Below are positions 7,268 through 14,052 of a stretch of 34,954 bases of DNA, piece by piece. A program made the translations under genes and the position numbers. Positions within the stretch are counted from its first letter, which is position 1; each line of letters begins with the position of its first letter. The notes under the pieces were generated by a model. That model was not told where the DNA came from. It made no database searches and worked only from the letters and a program-made list of their open reading frames with translations. The DNA is from a virus, in IMG/VR virus record IMGVR_UViG_3300028025_001215, positions 1-34,954 of that record. The stretch is one strand, 5' to 3'.

Positions 7268-7905
7268 TGGCATTTTCTTACTCGGCGGTCAAGCTTTATG
7301 AGCAATGTCCTAGCAGGTATAAGTTTAATCGAATAGATCGACTACCTGAGCCTTCTGGTCCTGCCGCTGAAAGAGGAACATCCATACACTCTGAGATTGA
7401 GAACATACTCAATGGCAGTTTGATGCTGTTATCTGAACCGGTCCAACATCTGGCTGATAAGCTGGAAGGCTGGATACGACTAAAGGCTGCATCAGAGCTT
7501 AAGTTTGCTGTTGATCATGCATGGCAACCGGTTGACTACACAGCACCTGCAGCAATGCTTAGAGGCATTATTGACTTGTATGTAGAGCAAGGTGATGAGG
7601 CCACTGTGCTAGACTTTAAGACTGGCAAGGATAGAGATTACAGTGACCAAGTGTCTGTGTATGCTGCTGTTATCTTGGCGGCTAAGCCACACATTAAAAA
7701 GGTGAACTTGGTGATTGAGTTCCTTGACCTAAAGAAAACAACCACTTACAGCCCACTTACTCGTGACCAGTTGGAGGATATGAAAACACTGATCACAGGC
7801 AGGTTAGAGACGATCCGTAAAGATTCGATCTTTGCACCTAATCCATCCGGCTTGTGTAAGTTCTGCCATTTTCGTAAAAGCAATGGCGGGCCTTGCAAAT
7901 GGTAA
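7267..7905 (+). CDS. Cas4/RecB-like PD-(D/E)XK nuclease with Fe-S cysteines
   Basis: A 212-residue exonuclease-type protein. The nuclease core is visible: GTSIHSEIE with His41, RGIIDLY with Asp103, VLDFKTGK with Asp116 and Lys118, and DQVSVYAA giving the QxxxY motif (Gln128, Tyr132). One cysteine near the N-terminus (EQCPSRYKF, Cys14) and three at the C-terminus (CKFCHFRKSNGGPC: Cys197, Cys200, Cys210) match the four-cysteine 4Fe-4S arrangement of Cas4 and AddB-like nucleases. No CRISPR array is nearby, so a role in phage recombination, end processing or host DNA degradation is more likely. Translationally coupled to the polymerase. Confidence 0.9.
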   Translation: MAFSYSAVKLYEQCPSRYKFNRIDRLPEPSGPAAERGTSIHSEIENILNGSLMLLSEPVQHLADKLEGWIRLKAASELKFAVDHAWQPVDYTAPAAMLRGIIDLYVEQGDEATVLDFKTGKDRDYSDQVSVYAAVILAAKPHIKKVNLVIEFLDLKKTTTYSPLTRDQLEDMKTLITGRLETIRKDSIFAPNPSGLCKFCHFRKSNGGPCKW

Positions 7906-8186
7906 CTAAAGTTATACTTGAACGTGATCTTGAAAAATATTTCACGGCTCAGTGTAAGAAGCATAAGCTTTTGTCATTAAAGCTGCATGTGAAGTTTGCA
8001 AGAGGCTGGCCTGATCGTATTGTGCCGATCGAGAATGGCCAAGTCTTGTGGGTAGAACTAAAGCGGCCAGGTGGTAAGGTGTCAGCATTACAAGCCAAGG
8101 TGCATCAAGATCTAGATAAGCTTGGTCATAAAGTTTATGTCATAGATTCTAAAGAAGGGATTGACCGTGTACTGGGAACCGCATGA
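7899..8186 (+). CDS. VRR-NUC domain nuclease
   Basis: A 95-residue single-domain nuclease of the virus-type replication-repair family. The core is GWPDRIVP (Asp39), then VLWVELKRPGGKVSALQAKV with Glu53, Lys55 and Gln65, and a final strand HKVYVID. The ATG at 7899 is favoured over the TTG at 7893 and overlaps the preceding TAA. The family cuts branched or flapped DNA. Phages commonly place it beside an SNF2-type helicase, as here (20-base overlap with the next gene), suggesting the two proteins act together on replication or recombination intermediates. Confidence 0.93.
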   Translation: MVTKVILERDLEKYFTAQCKKHKLLSLKLHVKFARGWPDRIVPIENGQVLWVELKRPGGKVSALQAKVHQDLDKLGHKVYVIDSKEGIDRVLGTA

Positions 8187-9555
8187 GTATCAGAAGAAAG
8201 CTGTTAAGTTTTTAGTTGAGCATGGCTCTGGTCAGTTATGGCTAGACCCTGGCTTAGGTAAGACCAGTATTACACTGGAGACATTTAAGGTGTTGAAGGC
8301 TGCCGGTGCTGTAAAGAAAGCATTGATCGTGGCACCACTTAGACCGGCCTATGCTGTATGGCCTGAAGAGATTAAGAAGTGGGATAACTTTGCTGATATA
8401 AAGATCAGTGTACTGCATGGGCCTACGAAGGACCGATCTTTGTTAGACAAGGCAGATATACATGTGATTAACTTTGAAGGACTGCAGTGGTTGTCAAAGT
8501 CTTTGGCGGGTAAGCCATTTCCATACGATCTATTAGTGGTTGATGAGATTAGCTATTTACGGAACACACGAACTGAACGGTTTAAATGTCTATCGCCATT
8601 CCTTGACAAGTTTAAGCGTCGGTTCGGATTAACTGGTTCACCTGCACCAAATAGCTTAATGGACATCTTTGGTCCACAATTGGTGATTGATCGTGGTGCC
8701 ACATTTGGTCGGTTCATCACACACTTTCGGACAAACTACTTCTATCAGACCGGCTATGGTGGTTACACATGGGCACTGAAGTCTGATTCAGCTGACAAGA
8801 TCTATGAGCTGTTGGCTGACAAAGTCCTCCGTATGAAAGCTGAAGACTATCTGAACATGCCAGAGTTGCTGCTTAATCGGGTCTATGTAGACTTACCTGA
8901 TGCAGCCAAAAAGCTTTACAAAGAGCTTGAAAGCCAACTATTGATTGAGTTTGAAAGTGACCAAGTCACGGCTACTAATGCTGCAGTGGCTGTTGGCAAA
9001 TGTCAGCAAATAGCAAATGGTGCAATCTATTTAGATGACACCGATCATGAATACAAAATTATTCATACTGCAAAGATAGATGCTCTAGATGAGTTGATCG
9101 AAGGGCTGAATGGCAAACCTTGCATTGTAGGTTACCACTTCAATCATGATCTAAAGCGGTTACAGAAGTATTTGCCAAGTGCACCGCATATTGGTTCAGG
9201 GGTTACGCCAAAAGAAATGCAAAAAGTGATTGACAAATGGAATGCTGGTGACATACCAGTTTTATTTGCGCATCCACAGTCGGCAGGTCATGGGTTGAAC
9301 CTGCAAGGTACTGGTCACGCAGTAATCTGGTTTAGCAATACATGGTCATTGGAAGTCTATGACCAGTTTATTCGCAGGCTTTGGCGCCAAGGTCAGAGGA
9401 ACAACATTGTGGTTCATCAGATCATTGCTAGAGACACGATTGATGAAGCCATTGTGTCAGCCATTAACAGCAAAGACAAAACACAGCAAGCTCTTATGAA
9501 TGCAGTAAGAGACTATTCCAAACAAGTAAAAGAAAGAGAGGAAATAAAAATTTAA
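8167..9555 (+). CDS. SNF2-type superfamily 2 DNA helicase/translocase
   Basis: A 462-residue ATPase. GTG at 8167 is chosen because GAAGGGA at 8154-8160 is well spaced from it and touches the alternative TTG at 8161. Motifs in order: Q-like EPHEYQKKAVKFL, Walker A LDPGLGKTSIT (near residue 30), Walker B VVDEISYL, motif III GLTGSPAPNS, motif V AGHGLNLQGTGHAVIW and motif VI QFIRRLWRQGQ with its arginine finger. This is the phage SNF2 group that moves along duplex DNA and may remodel forks or help VRR-NUC. It is the last gene of the P1 operon; no DnaB-like helicase or primase is present in the window. Confidence 0.93.
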   Translation: MYWEPHEYQKKAVKFLVEHGSGQLWLDPGLGKTSITLETFKVLKAAGAVKKALIVAPLRPAYAVWPEEIKKWDNFADIKISVLHGPTKDRSLLDKADIHVINFEGLQWLSKSLAGKPFPYDLLVVDEISYLRNTRTERFKCLSPFLDKFKRRFGLTGSPAPNSLMDIFGPQLVIDRGATFGRFITHFRTNYFYQTGYGGYTWALKSDSADKIYELLADKVLRMKAEDYLNMPELLLNRVYVDLPDAAKKLYKELESQLLIEFESDQVTATNAAVAVGKCQQIANGAIYLDDTDHEYKIIHTAKIDALDELIEGLNGKPCIVGYHFNHDLKRLQKYLPSAPHIGSGVTPKEMQKVIDKWNAGDIPVLFAHPQSAGHGLNLQGTGHAVIWFSNTWSLEVYDQFIRRLWRQGQRNNIVVHQIIARDTIDEAIVSAINSKDKTQQALMNAVRDYSKQVKEREEIKI

Positions 9556-9556
9556 G

Positions 9557-9599
9557 TGTTTACTTTACAAAAACTATAGTACAATGCAACTGTTTACTT
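9557..9599 (+). promoter_or_regulatory. Promoter P2, near copy of P1
   Basis: The gap between helicase and the next gene repeats the P1 layout: TGTTTA (9557-9562), 17 bases, TACAAT (9580-9585), then GCAACTGTTTACTT over the predicted start site. TACAATGCAACTGTTTACTT (9580-9599) differs from P1 at two of 20 bases, and the upstream A-rich spacer is also similar. GTTTACTT occurs twice here, at 9558-9565 and 9592-9599. Drives the nucleotide-metabolism genes from 9618. Confidence 0.65.
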
Positions 9600-9617
9600 A
9601 ACAACTGAAAGGAAATC

Positions 9618-10067
9618 ATGAGTGATCCATACATCTACATAGCATCGCCATTCTTTAATGCAGACCAACTTGAAATAGTTGAAACCATTAAGAGTGTATT
9701 GGACAACAATAAGCTGCCGTACTTTAGCCCTAAAGACGAATGCATGTACAAAGAAGGTGAAACAACACCTGAGGAAGTCCTTGAAATAAACATCATGGGC
9801 TTAAACAAAACCGACATATGTGTATGTGTTACCGACGGCAAAGACCCTGGCACAATGTTTGAAGCCGGTTGGTGTTATGCCAAAGGTATTCCATTGATCT
9901 ATGTCTGGCTTGGTGGCTTACCTGGTCAAAAATTCAATCTTGTATTGGCAGCATCAGGTTCCGTAGTTCGTAGCTATGAACAACTAGACCTTGCAATTAA
10001 AGAGATTAAAGAGGTAGGCGCATTTATCCGTAGGAACTGGTCCGAGGAGAAGATGGACTATGAATAA
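9618..10067 (+). CDS. Nucleoside 2-deoxyribosyltransferase family protein
   Basis: A 149-residue protein of the family that breaks the N-glycosidic bond of 2'-deoxynucleosides or deoxynucleotides, moving deoxyribose to another base or to water. It has the N-terminal YIYIASPFFNADQ, the central DICVCVTDGKDPGTMFEAGW (probable catalytic Glu82, with Asp73 and Asp76 nearby) and FNLVLA near residue 106. A clear AAAGGAAA site precedes the ATG. First gene after P2 and followed with an 8-base overlap by an HD phosphatase, so the two likely act in the same salvage or pool-shaping step. Whether it is a transferase or a hydrolase (DNPH1-like) is unclear. Confidence 0.9.
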   Translation: MSDPYIYIASPFFNADQLEIVETIKSVLDNNKLPYFSPKDECMYKEGETTPEEVLEINIMGLNKTDICVCVTDGKDPGTMFEAGWCYAKGIPLIYVWLGGLPGQKFNLVLAASGSVVRSYEQLDLAIKEIKEVGAFIRRNWSEEKMDYE

Positions 10068-10572
10068 AGGCGATTTTGCTTTCTTTATGCAAAGCTATAC
10101 GCTTGAGCATACAAAACGCTATAGCATGAAGCCGGTGGTTCACCAAGAGAGTGTGGCAACACACAGTTTCTTTGTGTCCCTTGGCGTACTTATGCTATCC
10201 GGTACTTACAAGTTCGATGTTGACAAGGCCGTCAAAATGGCCATATGTCATGACTTAGCTGAAATGGAGATCTCTGATGTGAACCATTTGGTCAAGAAGA
10301 ACTTTCCAGTGGTTGCCAAGGCGCTTAAACTGGCGGAACACGATATTGTGCAAGGCTTTCCTGAACAGGTCAGAGAATATTGCACTATGTATCATGACGG
10401 ATCGCCAGAAGCATTAGTGGTTCATTATGCCGATGCCTTGCAATGCCTACAGTATTCATCAAATGAGATGGGGCTAGGCAATGGCGGCTACATGGTCGAT
10501 GTCTATGAAAATAGCAACAAACGGTTAGCGGAACTTGAGGAAAAACTTGAACCTTACAAGGTGCTGCCATGA
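10060..10572 (+). CDS. YfbR-like HD-domain 5'-deoxynucleotidase
   Basis: A 170-residue HD hydrolase that, by family, removes phosphate from deoxynucleoside monophosphates. Metal and catalytic residues are all visible: ESVATHSF with His35, ICHDLAEMEISD with His64-Asp65, Glu68 and Asp73 matching the HDxxExxxxD of E. coli YfbR, and HYADALQCL with Asp125. Its start overlaps the end of the deoxyribosyltransferase gene and its stop overlaps the next start (ATGA). The related DatZ enzymes of 2-aminoadenine phages are HD dATP triphosphatases, so a dATPase activity cannot be excluded from sequence alone. Confidence 0.88.
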   Translation: MNKGDFAFFMQSYTLEHTKRYSMKPVVHQESVATHSFFVSLGVLMLSGTYKFDVDKAVKMAICHDLAEMEISDVNHLVKKNFPVVAKALKLAEHDIVQGFPEQVREYCTMYHDGSPEALVVHYADALQCLQYSSNEMGLGNGGYMVDVYENSNKRLAELEEKLEPYKVLP

Positions 10573-10901
10573 AAACGACAGATCAAGTTTTAGAACAGAG
10601 AGGCGAGGTGTATGGTGATTTTTTTGAGGGTATCTCATTAGAAGCTGTTATCCTTGAAAATATAAAGGACAGGTATCGCAAGCAACATAAGCAAGAGATG
10701 GATCCTGTCTATGTTATTTATCTCTCTAAGATTGCCATGAAACTTTCTCGGTTGGCCGTATCCCCTAGGCATATGGACAGCTGGACAGACATTGCAGGTT
10801 ACGCTCGGTTAGTAGAAATTCAACTCACAAAGGAAATGAAAAATGCCAAAAGTCAGAAAAGAACAAATGCCGCATCTTCAACAGATGCACACAAAGCTTA
10901 A
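10569..10901 (+). CDS. DUF6378-like phage protein
   Basis: A 110-residue helical protein. Early RGEVYGDFFEG and later IYLSKIAMKLSRLAVSPRH followed by DSWTDIAGYARLVE match the pattern of a small phage family (DUF6378) often found beside nucleotide enzymes, with no proven activity. The 'K.sRl....... DsW.DiaGYa' block is the most conserved part. Start is an ATGA overlap. The last 59 bases overlap the ThyX-like gene in another frame, so its C-terminus (NAASSTDAHKA) is probably dispensable. Confidence 0.78.
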   Translation: MKTTDQVLEQRGEVYGDFFEGISLEAVILENIKDRYRKQHKQEMDPVYVIYLSKIAMKLSRLAVSPRHMDSWTDIAGYARLVEIQLTKEMKNAKSQKRTNAASSTDAHKA

Positions 10902-11766
10902 ATTCGGTCAAGCTGTAAAGCCTATCGAGTTTGTCAATCAGTTGGAGAATATAGACGTACAGATCGTCCATGCCCCAACCATTCCTGAGTTTCGTAAGAC
11001 TATTTCAGTCTTCTTAATGAATACATGGAATGACAAGATTGAATGGGATTTCCCCGAGGACGCCATCAGTCAGACTATTGATGAGCTATTCCGGTATGAA
11101 CTGCTACCTACTGCCATGGAAACGATTAACATTACTTGGTCGGTTAATGGTATGGATATGGTAGACACAACGCACCTAATCAGACATCGTCTGTTTAGTT
11201 TTGCGGCACAGGTGCATGGTGATCGCGATATGCGTGATGACCGTGTTGTAGTAAAACCCGGGATTATGGCCAACAAGGACTTCTATGATCGATACAAACA
11301 AATTACAGAGATGGCTCGTGGACTCTACGTGGATATGCTTGATAGCGGTTTGGTTCATGGTCTTGATGCCCGTACTGTTATGCCTAGGAACTTTGAGCAT
11401 TTTTATATGGTACGCTGCACAATTAAAGATCTTATTGGTTACTGCATCATGCGAGGCGATGAACAGATACAGACAACGGTAGACAACATCATTGCCATGA
11501 AGCTATGGCTGGAGATTCTTAAGAAGTATCCGTTCTTAAAAGGGTTGGTGGACTTCCGTAAGCCGGATCAGTTTTACCAACGTCAATCGGCCAAAGGTAA
11601 GACAAACATCTTCCCACCAAACGCTAAGAATGACAACTTTGACTGGTGTGAAGAACAGTTCTACCATCCAATCGGTCGTGATGAGTTTGCAGGTGGTGAG
11701 GTCTACCTAAAGATTCGTGAAGACTTGCTTAAACAAATCGATGCTATCGAAAAGAGGTACTTCTAA
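10843..11766 (+). CDS. Divergent ThyX-like flavin-dependent thymidylate synthase
   Basis: A 307-residue protein resembling ThyX, which makes dTMP from dUMP with FAD, NADPH and methylene-tetrahydrofolate. It has ETINITWSVNGMDM and LIRHRLFSFAAQVHGDRDMR (Arg114-His-Arg, with Ser119), then DARTVMPRNFEHFYMV and IKDLIGYCIMRGDEQIQ. Canonical ThyX has RHRxxSxxxxSxR and a final AQ-E-I-R block. Here the second serine is replaced (Val124) and the final EIR is QTTVD, so substrate binding must differ. The ATG at 10843 has AAGGA at the right distance, although it overlaps the previous gene by 59 bases. It would use the dUMP made by the deaminase at 3714. Confidence 0.8.
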   Translation: MPKVRKEQMPHLQQMHTKLKFGQAVKPIEFVNQLENIDVQIVHAPTIPEFRKTISVFLMNTWNDKIEWDFPEDAISQTIDELFRYELLPTAMETINITWSVNGMDMVDTTHLIRHRLFSFAAQVHGDRDMRDDRVVVKPGIMANKDFYDRYKQITEMARGLYVDMLDSGLVHGLDARTVMPRNFEHFYMVRCTIKDLIGYCIMRGDEQIQTTVDNIIAMKLWLEILKKYPFLKGLVDFRKPDQFYQRQSAKGKTNIFPPNAKNDNFDWCEEQFYHPIGRDEFAGGEVYLKIREDLLKQIDAIEKRYF

Positions 11767-12071
11767 TGAAAACATGGATAGCCATGCTGAATGATTTGAG
11801 ACAAATAACTAAAAGAGATAGGAAAGCCGTCTTTAAGGATTTCAAACTTGCCTATCCAAACTGGAGACAAAAGACATTTGCCACTTTAGAGCTAGTTGTA
11901 GTCGAGCTTGAAAAGCAGGTAGATGTCTGTATCCTGTATGAAGTGAAAAAACAAGCACTCAATAGAAGTGTACGGCATTACAAATTCTTTCTTTCTAAAC
12001 ACAAAACCTTTAAACAACTAATCAGGAAAAATCATGAACACAAAAATCAGATGGACAGACAGAGAGCGTGA
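11766..12071 (+). CDS. Basic phage protein of unknown function
   Basis: A 101-residue, strongly basic, mostly helical protein (KTWIAMLNDLRQITKRDRKA at the start; HKTFKQLIRKNHEHKNQMDR near the end). It starts in a TAATG overlap with the ThyX-like gene and overlaps the next gene by 38 bases. The charge suggests nucleic-acid binding, but no motif supports a specific fold and I do not recognise the family. Confidence 0.65.
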   Translation: MKTWIAMLNDLRQITKRDRKAVFKDFKLAYPNWRQKTFATLELVVVELEKQVDVCILYEVKKQALNRSVRHYKFFLSKHKTFKQLIRKNHEHKNQMDRQRA

Positions 12072-12741
12072 ACTGGTACTTAGCAAAGCCACGCAGCTTA
12101 TGCATACTGGCGGCTATAACATCATGGAAGCACTACGACAAGCACAACAGCAAGTCATAGTGCCTGACCGTAGACGGCCACTGGTCTCACGTGGCTATTG
12201 TGTTGACCTTGTCAAAGAGGTTAAGCACCGTGCCGCCAATGTTGTGCCAGTTAAAGCAGCACCAGTGCTTGTACAAGCACCTGTAGTTGAAGAACCTATG
12301 CCTGTGCCTACATCTGTGCTTGATCACAGTGCTTCCTTGGATAGTCTAATCAACGCATTGGCTAAGCAAGTCGCGGAGACCTTCAAGCAGCATGTAAAAG
12401 TGGCTATAAAAGAGCTAGAGCATGAGTTTAAAGTGGAGAAGCATAATCCAACATATGCAGCCACTGGCTCATTCAAACCTAGGGTTGTGATCATCGGCTT
12501 GCTAGGTGACCAAGTACACTCAATCACAAGAGAATTTCAGGACCGCTATGATATTAAATGCATTGATACCGATCGTGCTATGGGGATGGAACCTCCTTCA
12601 GCCAATGCTTATTTACTAATGAAGAACTTTATCAACCATCCGTTGTACCACAAATACCAAGCATATCCACAACACGTGCTGATTGATGGTGGTATGTCAA
12701 CCCTAAGAATGTGGCTTAATACGAAAGGACAAGAGCTATGA
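12034..12741 (+). CDS. Putative regulator: N-terminal SANT/HTH-like, C-terminal DUF2325-like
   Basis: A 235-residue protein in three parts. Residues 1-60 (KIRWTDRERELVLSKATQLM) look like a SANT/Myb-like or other helix-turn-helix segment. Residues 65-105 are a Pro/Val/Ala-rich linker. Residues 145-235 form an alpha/beta domain: RVVIIGLLGDQVHSITREF, ANAYLLMKNFINHPLYHKY and a final VLIDGGMSTLRMWL. The last domain resembles DUF2325, a small Rossmann-like domain found in phage and bacterial proteins of unknown role. GGAAAA precedes the ATG. DNA binding is inference from the N-terminal pattern and basic charge. Confidence 0.7.
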   Translation: MNTKIRWTDRERELVLSKATQLMHTGGYNIMEALRQAQQQVIVPDRRRPLVSRGYCVDLVKEVKHRAANVVPVKAAPVLVQAPVVEEPMPVPTSVLDHSASLDSLINALAKQVAETFKQHVKVAIKELEHEFKVEKHNPTYAATGSFKPRVVIIGLLGDQVHSITREFQDRYDIKCIDTDRAMGMEPPSANAYLLMKNFINHPLYHKYQAYPQHVLIDGGMSTLRMWLNTKGQEL

Positions 12742-13025
12742 AAGAAGACACTATTAAAAAGACTTATGATGAGTGGGTCGAACTTTTAAAGCACACCGGC
12801 AATGAGGCTATGCAATCCAACAGCTATGATGTGTGGATAGAGGCATTTCATACTGGCAGCATCTTGACAAAAACCAAGTGTGCTCAAGCCATTCTCACTG
12901 AACTTCAGATCGGTATGAGTGAAGACTTTGATGATGACACCAGTCTATCAGTCACCGATGTCAAACAACTACAAGCATCAATGCTTAAGAAGGTTGTTGA
13001 GATAATTAACGAGCAGCAGGCATAG
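12738..13025 (+). CDS. Acidic phage protein of unknown function, last gene of + block
   Basis: A 95-residue acidic helical protein (DTIKKTYDEWVELLKHTGNE; MSEDFDDDTSLSVTDVKQLQ). It starts in an ATGA overlap and ends the rightward block. Its last 20 bases overlap the 3' end of the leftward structural block, so the two transcripts converge with no spacer. No family or motif recognised. Confidence 0.65.
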   Translation: MKEDTIKKTYDEWVELLKHTGNEAMQSNSYDVWIEAFHTGSILTKTKCAQAILTELQIGMSEDFDDDTSLSVTDVKQLQASMLKKVVEIINEQQA

Positions 13026-14043
13026 GTTGCTGTCCGCTATTGCCTTTGATGTACTCATTGGCATACTGTAATGGGATAGAGCCTAGGCCTAATGCTAACC
13101 CAGGTGCTTGTAGACCAGGAACCATAGTCATCAAGCCGCCTACACCACCAAGTGCTGCAATCACGGCACCTGAGTGGTCACCCTTCATGTAACGGTCATA
13201 TGCTTCATAGAAGCTAAGACCTGCACCGGCACCGCCTAATGCGCCTGTTGTGAATGGTGCTTTTAGCATGGCTCCAGCACGTGTCAAAGGGCCAGGTGTG
13301 GCTTGTGCCATTTTGGCTGCCGCTGCTGTTTCTGCTTGTTGTGTGGCTTGTGCGGTCTTTACTGCAGCTTGCTTCTCTAAATCAGATGTAACACTAGGCG
13401 GCAATGCTAATTGCACACCACCTGGCGTTCTACCTAGCTGATAGTTACTATGCCCAAGATCGGCAACCCTTTGCCTAGCGGCTGTATTTCTATCAATGAT
13501 TGCTTGACCGCCTCTAGGGTTGTCTTTTCGCATATTTTCGGCTTGAGAAGCTAATGCTTCTGGCATATCCGATGTCATTGCATTTGTCCAGTTAATTGCC
13601 CCTGAAGTCTTGGGCTTTAGCAATACATCATCTGCCACGCTTGATGCAGCAGTAGAAGATGAAGGTGTAATGCCTCGCTTCAGTAACTCTTCATCACGCA
13701 AAGCTTGCATTGTCTGCTGCAACTTACGTTCTTTTTCAATCTTTTCCGCAGCTTGCTGCATTCTTGTTTCTTTAGACGGAAATGCAGCAGTAGCCATCTT
13801 TTTCACAGTGGGGCCTACGGCAGTGCCTGCAATAGTTGCTAAACCACGTTCTTCGTTCTTTGGCAACCCAAACACAGAACCTTTATCAGGCGTTGCAGTA
13901 GTTGTAAGTGTATCAGTAGAAGTAGTACCAATAGGGTTACTAAAGATCGGATCTAGTGCCGATAAGTCTGAACCTGTTGATGCATCAGATGCGGCTTGAC
14001 CAGGAGGTGTTCTAAATAGCGGATCTAATTCTTTTATGTCCAT
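13006..14043 (-). CDS. Probable internal virion/ejection-type protein
   Basis: A 345-residue protein at the end of the structural operon. Residues 1-60 are low-complexity with a repeated LDP(L/I)F motif (ELDPLFRTPPG and ALDPIFSNPIG). The middle is Ala/Gln/Lys-rich and helical (EKIEKERKLQQTMQALRDEE). The C-terminal 90 residues are Gly/Ala-rich and partly hydrophobic (GALGGAGAGLSFYEAYDRYM; ALGGVGGLMTMVPGLQAPGL), as in proteins that insert into membrane during DNA delivery. AGAGG lies before the start. Function by position and composition only; no sequence match claimed. The antisense frames here are shadows. Confidence 0.65.
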   Translation of the reverse strand: MDIKELDPLFRTPPGQAASDASTGSDLSALDPIFSNPIGTTSTDTLTTTATPDKGSVFGLPKNEERGLATIAGTAVGPTVKKMATAAFPSKETRMQQAAEKIEKERKLQQTMQALRDEELLKRGITPSSSTAASSVADDVLLKPKTSGAINWTNAMTSDMPEALASQAENMRKDNPRGGQAIIDRNTAARQRVADLGHSNYQLGRTPGGVQLALPPSVTSDLEKQAAVKTAQATQQAETAAAAKMAQATPGPLTRAGAMLKAPFTTGALGGAGAGLSFYEAYDRYMKGDHSGAVIAALGGVGGLMTMVPGLQAPGLALGLGSIPLQYANEYIKGNSGQQPMPAAR

Positions 14044-14052
14044 AGAAACCTC

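Noticed and set aside
7267-7905. Cas4-like nuclease as part of a CRISPR-Cas system.
   Set aside because: No Cas1, Cas2 or CRISPR array is found in the window; isolated Cas4/RecB-like nucleases are common in phage replication modules.
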